64,000 bases of DNA from Gari tellinella (GCA_922989275.2 OV277868.1:46374216-46438215), one strand, 5' to 3'. Positions 42,946-54,181 are shown, numbered from the stretch's first letter. The notes: generated from the sequence alone by a model not told the origin. Made by a program: numbers and translations.

Positions 42946-43200
42946 TTTACCCTTTGCCCGATAGCCTGTTTCTAGTATTGAAGATAGTTGACAATTAAAA
43001 CAGGTTAAAAGTAAAGCAGATTGTGCCTTAAGGCACAATCTGCTTTACTTTCAGCCTGCTTTTAGCTACCATGATCTGCTAGGATACATAAAATATTTCT
43101 TATCTTATAGGTTCATGACTGTATAAATTGGAACTATTTTCTTCAGTGGACAGATAAATTGAATGTGTTCAAAGGCGCTACAATGGGAGAAAAAGGTTAA
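42946..43200 (+). mobile_element. MITE family A, copy 6
   Basis: TTTACCCTTTGCCCGATAGC to GGGAGAAAAAGGTTAA. The palindrome AAAACAGGTTAAAAGTAAAG and complement is centred at about 43034. Confidence 0.85.
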
Positions 43201-43467
43201 TGAAGCTTAGTTTCTGTAGTGTGACTGTTCTAGTATATATCACACACACTGTCACAACGTGTAACTGATACATTCTTTGGTATTTATTACTGACCGTCCT
43301 GTTTATAACTTTATTTCCCGACTTATTAGTACATATTTGACAATTGAGAGCTGGGTAACGAGATAACTGTGACTGTTATCATGCAGGTATTATTGATGGT
43401 ATATTGTCACATGCTATTTACAGCAGTAGTTTTATGATATATGATGGAGGTGTTGTGTTTATATCTG
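43201..43467. other. Unassigned DNA
   Basis: Nothing was recognised between family A copy 6 and family E copy 2. Confidence 0.4.
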
Positions 43468-43469
43468 TA

Positions 43470-43675
43470 CAGTAAAACCTCTCTATTACAATCACTTAAT
43501 TGTGTTAATTATTAACAGGTTTTTATGACAGGTGACTGCTAAAAGCAAGATGACAGTTAAACAAAAAGCTCCTAAAGGAGCTTTCTGTTTTACTGTCACC
43601 TTGCTTTAAGCTGTCATCTGTCTTCATACAATCAACTAGTATTTGTTTTAGTGGTCATAATAGAGAGGTTTAACA
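43470..43675. mobile_element. MITE family E, copy 2
   Basis: TA-CAGTAAAACCTCTCTATTA at the left; the core CAAAAAGCTCCTAAAGGAGC is at about 43563; the right end is GTCATAATAGAGAGGTTTAAC. Confidence 0.85.
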
Positions 43676-43901
43676 GAACTGTCAATAGCTGGACCAGTGG
43701 CATTGTTTTCAAGATAACTAACCCATCTCCTGTTATCCCATTACCCCATAGATACACCTTTTTACACCTTTTATTTATTCCTCCACTGAAGAAAATAGTT
43801 CCAATTTATACAGTCATGAATATGTACTGCAAGAAATAGTTTCTATATCCTAGCAGATGTAAGCTTTAAGCAGACTGAAAGTAAAGCAGAATGCACCTTA
43901 A

Positions 43902-44420
43902 AGGGACTCGCAACCGGATGGTGTACTTGTCAAAATAAAATAAAATACTCAAATAAAAGCAAATTTGTGGCATTATTTGGCTTCTGACTTAAAAAAAATA
44001 TGATCAGTCCAAAAAAAGTCTCAAGAATCGTCACTGAATCTTAGATTTTTAGATATTTTCCATCGTTTTTCTATACCGACTAGTAGACGGTATAGTTGTT
44101 GTTGTTGCTTCTCTACACGGGCTCAGACATAAACCCGAGCCGAATTGTGAAGTTGTATGCACTTTCGATCGCTACACATTGAAATACGTTAAATCGACCG
44201 GAGATAAACGGATAGTTCCGTGGTCCATTGGTCTAAGCGGTTTCCCCTATTTTGCCTTCTGTCCGCCAATGCCGGGCCCCGGGTTCGAATCCCACCAGAG
44301 ACCAATACATTTTTTTAAACAGACTTTCTTATCTTAAACTAATTCTTTACCATTTATATAAGCGTTTGACACATATTTACAAATCACTATTTTTAATGCA
44401 CCATCTGGTTGCGAGTCGCT
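43902..44420. mobile_element. TTAA-flanked element containing a tRNA-like sequence
   Basis: AGGGACTCGCAACCGGATGG at the left and CCATCTGGTTGCGAGTCGCT at the right are inverted (18 of 20), with TTAA at both junctions. Length is 519 bp. TTAA targets suggest a piggyBac-like source, but the ends differ from families A, B and C. Confidence 0.88.
44215..44302 (+). tRNA. tRNA-like sequence (pol III boxes) inside a TTAA element
   Basis: Box A TGGTCCATTGGTCTAAGCGG (44221) and box B GGGTTCGAATCCC (44281) lie about 40 nt apart, as in a tRNA with a long variable arm. The sequence ends CACCAGAGACCA. The acceptor arms do not pair convincingly and no anticodon can be assigned, so this is a pseudogene or a SINE-type pol III promoter. 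Confidence 0.6.
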
Positions 44421-44514
44421 TTAAGGTGCATTAGAAGCTTTACCTTCAATCTGCTTTAAGTGGTCACTTATCTTAAATACTAGAAAGCTGAAACAGGCCA
44501 GGGTAATAGATTAA

Positions 44515-44835
44515 TTGCATGTATTACAGAAAGAAATAATTATATAGATCAAACACTTACAGGATTGCAATAAAGATTAAAGTACATCTTAACACATTCA
44601 GTAATTTTCAATTTTGATAAACAGCTCAATTTGAACAAAATCTTCATGTACATAAACTTAATTACCCAGTACATTTTGCAACTTGCATGTTCGCCAGTGT
44701 AGTTGAATTTTATCAAATTAATATCAATACTTACTACACAGTCTTGTCCCTTGTACAGATATAAGTTTGTTTTGCCCTAAAACTAAATAAATTGTGTCTG
44801 CCCAGAAGTTTCGTCTGCTGAAGATCTTCAATTAA
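44515..44835. other. Unassigned DNA
   Basis: No repeat family or exon was recognised. Confidence 0.35.
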
Positions 44836-45174
44836 TACCTGTTTGTGTAGAAATACTCTTAAACAATATGGATCATGATCACAATTTGTGGGGCCTGATC
44901 TGGATCCAAACTGTTTGCAAATGTCCTCAATATTTGTCTTCAATGTGTATTTAGGGTTTAAACCCTTCACTGCTTTATGCTGAGTATTTTGGTTGTTTGC
45001 AAACAGTTTGGATCCTGATCAGACGCCGCATTATGCGGCGTCTGATCAGAATCCAAACTGTTTGACACTCATTTCTATATTTTACAAGTAAAAATACCTA
45101 AACCTTAAATTTGAGAAATAAAAGCAAACGACAATTGTTTAAAATTGATGACATCATGGCAGTGAAGGGGTTAA
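44836..45174. mobile_element. MITE family C, copy 2, plus an adjacent partial C
   Basis: The complete copy spans 44958-45174: TTAAACCCTTCACTGC ... GCAGTGAAGGGGTTAA, palindrome TTTGGATCCTGATCAGACGC CG and complement (about 44999-45063). A half C palindrome (GGGGCCTGATCTGGATCCAA, 44890) directly precedes it and shares the TTAA. Confidence 0.9.
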
Positions 45175-45179
45175 TATGA

Positions 45180-45400
45180 ATACAGTCAAACCCTTGTTCT
45201 ATTGAACAAAATTTATTACAGGTTTTTAAAGGTAGATGGCTGCTTAATACAGGATAAAATTATTTCAGCTGAGTTTCTTCAAAATGCAGTTTATATATAT
45301 TTAAAAACTCAGACACCTGTCAAACAATACTTCAACATACAATTGTACATGTATTTTAATTGGATCATAGCTTGGATTATGTAGGGTTATAATGGTAGAT
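45180..45400. repeat. Family I-like repeat, decayed
   Basis: TACAGTCAAACCCTTGTTC and GGCTGCTTAATACAGGATAA match the left flank of the family I copy at 60614. The core has degenerated. Confidence 0.5.
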
Positions 45401-45479
45401 AATACATGGCGAGATTGACATTAAACTGACAAGGCTAACAGTATCAGAATGGCATACATTTCATAATTATCTATATGTA

Positions 45480-45695
45480 AAGGAAGATTACCATATTTGG
45501 CTTGTAATTTCTAGCAGGTTTAAGGCTTACAGGTATATAAACTTTTGTTTGTATGTTATATCTTGTCTTGGATAAAGAAAATATTTTCTTTAAAATTTTA
45601 GATCTATATTCATGACTGTATAAAATGGAACCATTTTCTTTAGTGGAGGAATAAATTAAAGGCATAAAAAGACATATTTAAGGAGTGATGGGTTA
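45480..45695 (+). repeat. MITE family A, copy 8, decayed
   Basis: CATGACTGTATAAAATGGAA, TTTAGTGGAGGAATAAATTA and GTGATGGGTTAA form the A right flank; the palindrome is not recognisable. Confidence 0.55.
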
Positions 45696-45881
45696 AAATA
45701 TTTGGGCAAAGATTTAAGGATAAAATTTTGTAAATTAAAAATCCCCTATCAGATCAGGTTCTTGACTTTTGCAAATGACTAGAAAGTTGTTGTTTCATGT
45801 GGCATTTTAACTTTTAGGTCTACTGCAATTATAAGAACACAGGGACAACAGTAAACATTTTGCACAACACTCTCACCATGT

Positions 45882-46086
45882 CAGGGCTACCGTTTCTCCA
45901 GATTTTCCGTAATCTTTGGTTTTCATTCTAGCAGATGGTAGCTTCAAGCAGACTGAAAGTAAAGCAGAATGCGCCTTAAGGCGCATTCTGCTTTACTTTC
46001 AACCTGCTTTTAGTAGTCACAATCGAAAAATAGAAAATTTGGAAATCTTAGGATTTTTCAAGATTTACTTATGGCATGCAGCCCTG
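45882..46086 (-). mobile_element. MITE family G, copy 2
   Basis: CAGGGCTACCGTTTCTCC at the left and ATGGCATGCAGCCCTG at the right enclose the family A palindrome (AAAGCAGAATGCGCCTTAAG G and complement, 45954-46012). Confidence 0.82.
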
Positions 46087-46204
46087 TCGTGTGTAATTTT
46101 AATTGAATTTTTTTCTCGTTCTGATAGCTTTGTGATTCTCTCCTCTCTGTGTCACATGTGTAGACAATGTACAACAAACTTATCTTACCTTACCATCCAT
46201 GATT

Positions 46205-46580
46205 AATTAACCCTTAGAATGATGAAATCTTTAAATGAACTATTCCACTTTTAAAGAAAGGGCCATCTTAGGGGCGCAGTTTTCGGAAAAGAGTTAAATA
46301 GTTACAAACAGTGCAGACCCTGATCAGAGGGCTCCTTAAATTCAGGAGCCCTCTCAGATCAGGGTTTACACTTTGCTAATTATACATAAACTAATTTACA
46401 ATGAAGTAAGGGCTTAACTTTTAGATTAAAGACACAAGTTCTTTAGACATTTGCAAACAGTTTTGATCCAGATCAGATGCTAAATTAGTCTACATGTATG
46501 TCTGATCAGGAATCAAATTTTATGTTACTTGAACTGTATATCTGCAAGTACAAAATAGAAGTCCTAAGAGTTTGTTAAAG
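46205..46580. mobile_element. Decayed family B and family C copies in tandem
   Basis: The B core is ACAGTGCAGACCCTGATCAG...CCCTCTCAGATCAGGGTTTA (46308-46375), with an enlarged loop. The C core is ACAGTTTTGATCCAGATCAG...TGTCTGATCAGGAATC (46457-46515). Ends at 46205 (TTAACCCTT) and the GGGCTTAA near 46411 are recognisable. Confidence 0.6.
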
Positions 46581-46860
46581 AATCAAAGCAGATGATGTTT
46601 GGAGGAGATGGTATATTCAGCAACCAAAGGTTAATGCTGATTTAAGACAAATTTTAACACACCTGGCACACGCCCCTATATAAACAAAAAAGGAACGTAT
46701 CTGTGTTTAAATTCTCAATAAAACACTCGCACGCTGTAACGTCTAAATGTGACGTCATTATGGCTTCGAAAATGCGTACGCCAAGAAATGTAGCGCCGTT
46801 GCGTTGGTGCAAATTGTGGTTTAATTGAAGTGTTAGAATCGAAATAATAAATTAATACAA

Positions 46861-46987
46861 GTGTTTTATCGTGAAATAAAACACGGGTAGTCATTGAGAT
46901 GCTGGTAATTAAATCACTCGGCCTTAGGCCTCGTGATTTAATTACTACGCATCTCAACTCCTACCCGTGTTTTATTTCACGATAAAA
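46861..46987. repeat. Foldback palindrome, 62-bp arms
   Basis: GTTTTATCGTGAAATAAAAC ACGGGTAG... and its complement meet around GGCCTTAGGCC, with about 56 of 62 positions paired. It belongs to none of the other palindrome types. TGTGACGTCATTA lies about 110 bp upstream. Confidence 0.85.
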
Positions 46988-47054
46988 CCCTGGTATGAAT
47001 TTATTATTTCCTAAGTGAAGTACATGTACACCTGTATTGAGGAATACAATTTTT

Positions 47055-47285
47055 AACCCATTACTGGTTATTAAGTTAAATATGGCTTTTACATCTCTAA
47101 CTTATTCATCAACTTAAGAAAAAAGTTCCAATAGATATAGTTTAATACACACCATAAGAAATATATTCTTTATTCTAGCAAATGGTAGCTTAAGCTTGTT
47201 GAAAGTAAAGCAGAATTCACCTTAAAGTGTATTCTATTTTACTTTCAGCATGCTTTAAGTGGTCATGGTCACCTATCATCAAAGA
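47055..47285 (-). mobile_element. MITE family A, copy 9, decayed
   Basis: AACCCATTACTGG..., AATGGTAGCTTAAGCTTGTT, GAATTCACCTTAAAGTGTAT and GCATGCTTTAAGTGGTCA mark the copy. Confidence 0.65.
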
Positions 47286-47339
47286 TGAACAAATATGGTT
47301 AACTGTGAGTTTTGAAGAATTCAATGGTGAGTAATTTTA

Positions 47340-47490
47340 ACAGAGACAGAAAGAAAATGACTGTTAATGAGAGAGATGGATAGATAGGTAGAGAAAGAAA
47401 GAGAGAGAGAGCTGAGAGAGAGAAAGAAAAAGAGAGAATCAGACAATTGCAAACAGAAAGAAAAGATACAGCTAGAGAGAGGGAGGAGGG
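47340..47490. repeat. Purine-rich (GA)n tract
   Basis: GAGAGAG/GAAAGA repeats run on one strand for about 140 bp (47341-47490), interrupted by a short CAATTGC stretch. This is simple-sequence DNA. Confidence 0.75.
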
Positions 47491-47763
47491 GGAGGTAATA
47501 GACATGTATGTCAACATTTGATTACAGCTGTGAGCACAACTAGTTCATGATTACAGTTTGTTGCATTAGATATAATATATTATGTTTGTGTGTTGTAGAA
47601 TTTCGGTGTGTTGTTGTTGAGGGGTGATCCATCACTACCTCACATACTGTAATGTCACCACAGTCCCTGTCATGGCCATCAACGCCTTAAACTTGACCAC
47701 AATCATAGTGATGGTGTACTAGTCTCACCTGACCACTTGTATTGTACACTGCATACCTGCAGA
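47491..47763. other. Unassigned DNA with a short exon-like open stretch
   Basis: 47628-47720 reads VIHHYLTYCNVTTVPVMAIN... to a stop and is preceded by TGTTGTAG, but it matches nothing I recognise and has stops on both sides. Confidence 0.25.
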
Positions 47764-48014
47764 TTAACCCTTTGAACCCTAGTCCCGCAAATAGGCGTTC
47801 TTTTCAAACAATGTACATGTGAATAGTACAATTGTCCTGTGCAACCAGTGAAGACCCAGATCAGAGGGCTCCGAAAGGAGCCCTCTGATCAGGGTCTTCA
47901 CTGTTTGTCCTAATGCCAAAAATGGACAAAAACAACCCTTAAATGTCAGAAATGGACTAGACTAAAATGGAAACTGGAATTGTCCATTGAAAGTTTCAGG
48001 GAGGAAAGAGTTAA
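47764..48014 (+). mobile_element. MITE family B, copy 4 (complete)
   Basis: TTAACCCTTTGAACCCTAGT ... GGAGGAAAGAGTTAA, palindrome CAGTGAAGACCCAGATCAGA and complement. Its right TTAA is also the left TTAA of family A copy 10. Confidence 0.92.
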
Positions 48015-48234
48015 GCCATTACCCCATTAATACACCTTTAACGCCATTAATTTATTCCTCCAATGAGGAAAATAGTTCCAATTTAAACAATAATTTTATG
48101 AATGTGTATAAGAACTATTTTCTATATTCTAGCAGACGGTAGCTTAAAGCAGGCTGAAAGTAAGGCAGAATGCGCCTCAAGGCACATTCTGCTTCACTTT
48201 CAAAACTAGAATCAGGCTATGGGGTAAGGGGTTA
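48011..48234 (-). mobile_element. MITE family A, copy 10
   Basis: TTAAGCCATTACCCCATTAA..., palindrome GGCAGAATGCGCCTCAAGGC and complement; the second arm is short; the end is GGGGTAAGGGGTTAG. Confidence 0.82.
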
Positions 48235-48261
48235 GGGAAAATTACCAATACAGTTGATGAA

Positions 48262-48475
48262 CACATTACCCCATAGCCTGTTTCTAGTTTAAAAGACAGG
48301 TGACCATTTAAATCAGGTTGAAAGTAAAACACGAGTCTGCTTTAATTTCAGCCTGCTTTAAGCTACTCCATCTGCTAGAATAAAAAGAATATTTCTGATG
48401 TTGCATATTCATAACTTTATTCAGAGGAACCATTTTTTTCAGTGGAGGAATATATTAAAGGCAGGCATATTTTAA
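48262..48475 (+). mobile_element. MITE family A, copy 11
   Basis: CATTACCCCATAGCCTGTTT... with a shortened palindrome (GGTTGAAAGTAAAACACGAG / CTGCTTTAATTTCAGCCTGC); the right end is decayed. Confidence 0.75.
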
Positions 48476-48524
48476 CGGGCCGTTTTAGGTTCAAATGAAC
48501 TTGGACCAAGTAGAGTAATTAAGT

Positions 48525-48740
48525 ACAAATAGTAAGTACAGTTCAACATCTGCAGTCACTTTAAAATACAAATGTCGTACTGCTTAACTGCTGGATAAAA
48601 GAAACGTAGAAAGCTCCTATATCGAGCTTTCTGCAGTCCCTTTTTCCGTTATGAATCATATTTATTAAATACATTTTCTATGGTGTGGCTGCAGCTTATC
48701 TTTTATTTATTTGTCTGATGTGTGCATTGTTTGACTGTAC
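48525..48740. repeat. Family I-like MITE, decayed
   Basis: GTACAGTTCAACATC at the left; GTAGAAAGCTCCTATATCGA and GCTTTCTGCAGTCCC form the core; the right end is TTTGACTGTAC. Confidence 0.55.
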
Positions 48741-49580
48741 AAGCATTCCATGATAAGTTAATTCATATCAGTGAGCCAGCTCAATATAGGTTTAAATACT
48801 GTATAAACCCGTTTAAATGCTCTAGGCGGGGCAATGCGAATTCATCATTTTGATCAGGGCTTTAGTGTCCCAACTCTTTGCACGCTAATATGGCAGGATA
48901 TTTGAAAACAGTTTGGATAAATGATGCTGTGTCTCGTCAAGATCCACATGCATTTTATTTGCAAGGTAATTTTTAAAAAATATAAAAAGTAGAAAAAAAT
49001 AATAGGCATCATGCAAATGTTACAGAAGAAAAAATGCTTAGCATTTAAAAGAGATAAAGGTCAACAGTTTTAGTTAGATTTGGTGTTTTTAGTTCACGCG
49101 AGCACAGCTCATGGTGACTGAGCTTTTGTGGTCCTTATTTTATTATATTTTTGGCAGATATCATATCATATGTGGATTTAGCTACTTTTCTTGGAGGGGT
49201 GCGTTATAATGCGAGTATATGGTATATCAACTTTGTGAATATTCATAAATGTCCATATTTGGGAACGACTTGAGCCAGTAAATATTTGTTTGTAAATAAG
49301 ATGACAGGATTTGACTGTCATCATTTTCAAGTGCCTCATCTAGACATCAACTGAAAATAGTGCATGCTCTATTTACGAAATGATTGGAAATTAATAGGAT
49401 CTTATATATCATATTATATATCCATTACAAGGTATGTTTTATGTGTTGAATTTCTGTTAAACATCTATTTAATTTTAGGGTAATTGATCACAAAATCGAT
49501 GAACCATGAAGTTGCAGAGAGAAATTTCTGTTTACGTATAGACCAACTTAAACTTGAACTGGCTTTTTAAGTCAAACTTA
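48741..49580. other. Unassigned DNA
   Basis: AT-rich; no element ends, exon or RNA gene were recognised. Confidence 0.35.
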
Positions 49581-49582
49581 TA

Positions 49583-51441
49583 GAGCGGGTGCGGGTATTA
49601 CCGACCACTTAACCAATTTCATATGATATGTTCATTAATATTAAAGCATATGTATTCAATGTTAGCAACACGGTATAAGGAACAACTGTAATAAGTATTT
49701 TCGAGCAACACTCCCCTACATAACGCTATATTTGACGGAGAATAAGTCAGTTTTGCAACTAGACCAAAATGCTTTAATTACCGACTATTGTCTGTAACAC
49801 CGAACACATGTGTTTGTTTTTCCGAACACTTTGTATTTGTTTTTAATCATCCAAATTATACCTGAAAGTAGGCATTAAGCATTTTATTCCCACTCTATGG
49901 TTTAGACCCTACGTAGTTGCGATATCGTAACTGTAGACTGTGTCTTAGAGTGTCTACAGGTACGGAACCGCAGCTACCCCTATGTTGCAACAACGTTTAT
50001 TCTAAATCAATTTCGACTATTCACCAGTGCTGGGAGCAATTACGTAATAAACATTGTCCATACCAAACCTTATTTTCCCACTGTATTAAACAGTCAGAGA
50101 ACTGCCACATTAAGAGTAATCCATGAATACACGTGTCATGATTTCTGCCGAACATGAACAAATCAACACAGCATCAACTGGCGATATTTGAAAGAATCTG
50201 GCTAATAGGTGTGTTCTGATCATTTCCCTGGTTCTAATTACCACAAGGGCATTTGGCATTAAAAAGGAATTCAGCGCCGTAATGTAATATTTAGTATAGT
50301 ACGGTATATTTTTGTTTCATGTCCTTCTGGGATTTAGTTATGAACAGATGATCTGATTACTTTTACACAAAAGGAACCTGGATGGCGGTCAGATCAAAGT
50401 ATTTAGGAATGACGAGACCGTCTTCAAGTTATTGACAGTCCCCAGTTCAGCAGCAAATTTTGTTTAAGATATACATCTGGATATATATCTATAGCCAAAG
50501 CTAGAGTATTGAATACCTGGTGAGGAACGTATATAGAGATCTCTATATACGTCCCTGCGAATTATAAGTAAATGATGGAAATGGGCGGGTTCCCTCAATT
50601 ATGCTGTGATGTTTTTGTCACCTTGTGTGTTAGAAGTGTCTGTGTTAATATGTGTTTGCAAAGTATGTATAAAGAGAGGATAGTAATTGGATGCTATAAG
50701 CGAAAATTCAAGGTGATTATCTAATATATTTTGTTTGCAATTTCTTTTCGTCAGTACTGTCAGCTTAATCAAACTTTTAGCAGTATCGGTAGTTTAAACT
50801 AAAGATGCCGAAGATTCGTTTTTGTGTATTCTTCAGAGTAGCACTGGCGTTTAACATAGGTCTATCTGTCGACTCATTTATGTAAAGAAAAGAAAGGAAA
50901 CATATTTATCTGGTTAAATAGAATCACAAACACCTATATAACAACTTTAATTGTGTAGTTTAGGCTAATTAGATCATTTTGATAAATCCAATTCCAATGG
51001 CTATGTATGTAGTCGGTAATAGAAACATATATAAACATTACACTGTTCCCATTACCGAACACCCAGATAACTCTGTTTAATTAATCCAGATTTGAAAGCA
51101 GAGTTGTCAAACGTGCAGCAGTACCCGTTTATCACTCAAAAACAATGTTTTAATATAATACAGGACAAAAATCACATGACGCTAGCATCTTATGACGTCA
51201 CATGTTCGGAATTTGAAAATGCGTAACACTGTACCCACCTCAACCCGTGATTTATATTTCTATGCATAATGTTGAAAATGTACACAGCGGCGGCTTCAAA
51301 GTATCACGGTCGTTTCAGAAAAAGATGTGACGTAATAAATGTGCTGTCATATTGTAGATTATCCAGTTCTGAGAAGTGATACCGCATATATTTAAAAGTA
51401 GTCAGTGTTAGAAGCATGTTCGGCAATACCTGCACCCGCTC
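49583..51441. mobile_element. 1.86-kb TIR element GAGCGGGTGCGGGTATT, TA-flanked
   Basis: Left GAGCGGGTGCGGGTATTACC and right (reversed) GAGCGGGTGCAGGTATTGCC match at 18 of 20; both are flanked by TA. The interior shares CACTGTATTAAACAGTCAGA, AATTCAAGGTGATTATCT and GATGCCGAAGATTCGTTT in order with the element at 12857-15196. No intact frame remains. Confidence 0.8.
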
Positions 51442-51474
51442 TACCCATATTTCAAACTTGAAAAGTGGTTCAGC

Positions 51475-51530
51475 AATGCTTTACTTTCAGCCTGCTTTAA
51501 GCTGACATCCGCGCTAGGAAGTAAAAACAG
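51475..51530. repeat. Family A palindrome half
   Basis: ATGCTTTACTTTCAGCCTGC then TTTAAGCTGACATC is one arm of the A core without its partner. Confidence 0.6.
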
Positions 51531-51864
51531 TCATCCACTTATTTTCAACTGTCACTCCCAACATTTTGTGAGGGCTTGGAAACTCTACTTGCATTTCAGT
51601 GACATTTTTTTATATCAACTCGCAAATTGCGAGTTTGCGATCGAGTGTTCAATTCTATAAGTTTGTGAGTGATCAATTCGAGCCCTGCATTGTAAGGGTT
51701 ATTATCGGTGGTTTTATTGTAGCTACTAGTGTTTATCTGTTGTGGTGAGTTTCCCATTCAAACACTTGTGAATGATGAGTGTGGTGATTTTAACTGTCAA
51801 CGCTCTCTTCTAAGTGATAACTTCAAAATCATTACGGGGTATGACAGGACTAGCATCTTAATGA

Positions 51865-51950
51865 AGATCAAAAGTTATGTAGAAAGCTCCTATACAGTGC
51901 AGAAAGATCATATAGGAACTTTCTGCATTACTTTAGTTTTGCGTTACAAA
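51865..51950. repeat. Family I palindrome
   Basis: GTAGAAAGCTCCTATACAGT...ATAGGAACTTTCTGCATTAC form an imperfect core; flanks are unclear. Confidence 0.55.
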
Positions 51951-52025
51951 GCTTGTCTTTATTAATAAGGCTTTTATATGTGTCTCAGATTTTCCATTAA
52001 TGTTTTTCAACAAATGGTAGCACGC

Positions 52026-52450
52026 TACAATAAAACCTCTCTATTACTACCACTAAATTGTGTTAATTATCATTTCACTTATAGAAGCGACTTTTAGCAC
52101 ATTCATTATATTCATCCGCTGAAGAAAATAGTTCCAGCAGTTTATACCCTCATGAACACTTACCATAACAAATATATTTATATAGTCTAGTAGATGGTAG
52201 TTTCAAGCAGGCTGAAAGTAAAGCAGAATGTGCCTTAAGGCACATTCTGCTTTAAGGCACATTCTGCTTTACTTTCAACCTGCTTTAAGTGATCACCTGT
52301 ATTTAATGTTATAAACGGGTTATTGGGTAAAGGGTTAAGGCAGATAACTGCTTAAAGCAAGGTGGGGGGGGGGGGGGTGCTATTGATGCTGTCTGCATTA
52401 TTTTGATCCTGCATTTAGCAGTTTCAATCCATATTACTTAACTGTGTGTT
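52026..52450. mobile_element. MITE family E, copy 3, split by family A and with poly-G
   Basis: TACAATAAAACCTCTCTATT at the left; A copy 12 is inserted at TTAA (52062). E resumes GCAGATAACTGCTTAAAGCA AGGT followed by about 15 G (52364-52378) where other copies have TGACAGTAAAACAG. Confidence 0.65.
52062..52338 (-). mobile_element. MITE family A, copy 12, with duplicated arm
   Basis: The right end AAAGGGTTAA is intact. In the palindrome, AAGGCACATTCTGCTTT occurs twice in a row (52238-52270), so one arm is partly duplicated. Confidence 0.8.
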
Positions 52451-52599
52451 TGTTTCACCCTTTAGTTGTTAAAAAAAGTAGATGGGGCCAATGGTCTTGT
52501 TGCCATGGTAATCATGCAAAAATATCTAGAAATGTCTTCTCCCAAACAGCTGCTCCAAATTCAATTGGGTTTTCACCCAAATGTTTCTCAATTGATTAT

Positions 52600-53150
52600 T
52601 ATTGGCCGGATTGAAAATGCGGTCTATAGATTGGCGAAAGCCGTCCGTCTGTCTGTCTGTCCGTGCCACTAAAGTGGGTTAGAGGGCCAGATAACGGTAA
52701 ACATAACAAAAGAAGACAATGGAGTTCATTCCGTAACAATACACTAAGGGGCCGTGGCCCGTTATTCGAACAAAAGAAAATAACAAAAGAAAAGGCCCTC
52801 TAACGAATTCGGTGGCACGTCCGTCCGTCCGACAAAGTCCGTCCGTCCACACTTTGGTTGACCTTTTTGTAAGTGTCAGTTTCAGCCAAAGCTTAAGTCC
52901 TACAGCAACCAAATTTGGCATGTACAGTTGTAGTGAGGTCATCATCACATGCCATGGGTAACTAGGTCACTGTGACCTAGATTTCACGGTCCAATGACTT
53001 AGATAATTCTTGGTTCACCTTTTCGTTTGTGTCTGGTTTACCTTTTTGTTAGATTCAGTTTTAGTCAAAGTTTAAGTCCTTCAGTAACCAAATTTGGCAT
53101 GTACAGTTATAGTGAGGTCATCATCACATGCCATGGGTAACTATATTATA
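52600..53150. repeat. Mollusc-type dispersed repeat with two about 175-bp units
   Basis: CCAAATTTGGCATGTACAGT ... GTGAGGTCATCATCACATGC CATGGGTAACTA occurs at 52910 and 53090. The upstream GTCCGTCTGTCTGTCTGTCC tract leads into it. An inverted pair GTGCCAC...GTTAGAGGGCC (52663-52688) / GGCCCTCTAACGAATTCGGT (52792-52811) marks a small fold-back insert of about 155 bp. Confidence 0.65.
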
Positions 53151-53880
53151 TATCTATACAAAGCAAAAGTGCAGACAATCCGGCCATACCGACATTGGCG
53201 GTTTCTCGTACTTAAATTTTGTTCAAATAACTTTGATATGTCAAAAAACATGGCCATCAGAGGATGTGGTCATTTCCTGCATTCGGTAATTGAATTTAAG
53301 CTAAGAATCTTCTAGATGGATGAGTTTGGTTTTACGGTACTGCAACACAGAATATGTCATTAGCACAGATGAATGATGAGATAAGATGATGATTTCGATG
53401 GATGATTTCAGGAAGATGATTACAACTTCATGTATTAATCTCATTTGTTGCGAAGCATCACATGGCAATGATGGCATCAAAACCACCTACCTGCCTTCCT
53501 TTTGGTTCTAAGTTGGCAGAGGAGCATGTTCTTCAAATTGTTTATGCCGATAACTCCGCGACTGACAACAATGACAACAAAAACAATGATAATAATACGC
53601 CGGGAGTGGGGGACTGATGGGGGTGGGGGAGGGGCATGAATGATGATGGAAGGTTATAGTATAAGCTTGTCTGCATTGTACAGGAAAGTTAAAAATCAGC
53701 AACCAGTGTGATTCAGAGGTCAGGTATTACTTTAGATGTGGAAAAGGCATTGCAGGAAAGATAAGGCCAAACTATCATTGATCCATTAAGAACCAGCTGT
53801 CACAAGGGTTTCATAAAAATCAACAAATAACCAAATACTGCTGTAGCTATGATCTTATTGGACCATTAGACTGCCCTCAG
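53151..53880. other. Unassigned DNA
   Basis: No gene was recognised. A G-rich patch GGGGGTGGGGGAGGGGC lies near 53618. Confidence 0.35.
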
Positions 53881-53884
53881 CATT

Positions 53885-54181
53885 CTGCAGTACTCCACAG
53901 ATATGCCTTTTTATACATTTTAAATTCTTCCAATGAAGAAATAGTTCCATTTTATACAGTAATCAAAGTGTGACATAAGAATTTAGAAATTAGGTGCAAT
54001 TCTGCTAACTTTCAGCTTGTTTAAAGTTACTATCTACTAGGTAAAGAAAATATTTCTTATGGTTTATAATTTATTTATGACTATAATTATAAAGTCAAAA
54101 TATTTTCTTCAGTGCAGGAACTTTCAACCTGCTTTTAGTGGTTACCTGTTTTCAAATCAATCAGGCCATGGGGTAAAGGGT
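53885..54181. repeat. MITE family A, copy 13, decayed and rearranged
   Basis: A flanks ACAGATATGCCTTTTTATAC, TTTCTTCAGTGCAGGAACTT and CCATGGGGTAAAGGG are present, but the palindrome survives only as short arms. Confidence 0.6.

Larger units (their letters stand above)
43733..44514 (-). mobile_element. MITE family A, copy 7, split at its palindrome centre
   Basis: ATCCCATTACCCCATAGATA ... GAATGCACCTTAA is followed, after the insert, by TTAAGGTGCATTAGAAGC ... GGGTAATAGATTAA. The insertion point is the central TTAA of GCACCTTAAGGTGC. Confidence 0.85.

Noticed and set aside
47628..47720. Possible short exon VIHHYLTYCNVTTVPVMAIN
   Set aside because: It has stops on both sides, no neighbouring exons and no recognised homology. 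A TGTTGTAG acceptor alone is not enough.
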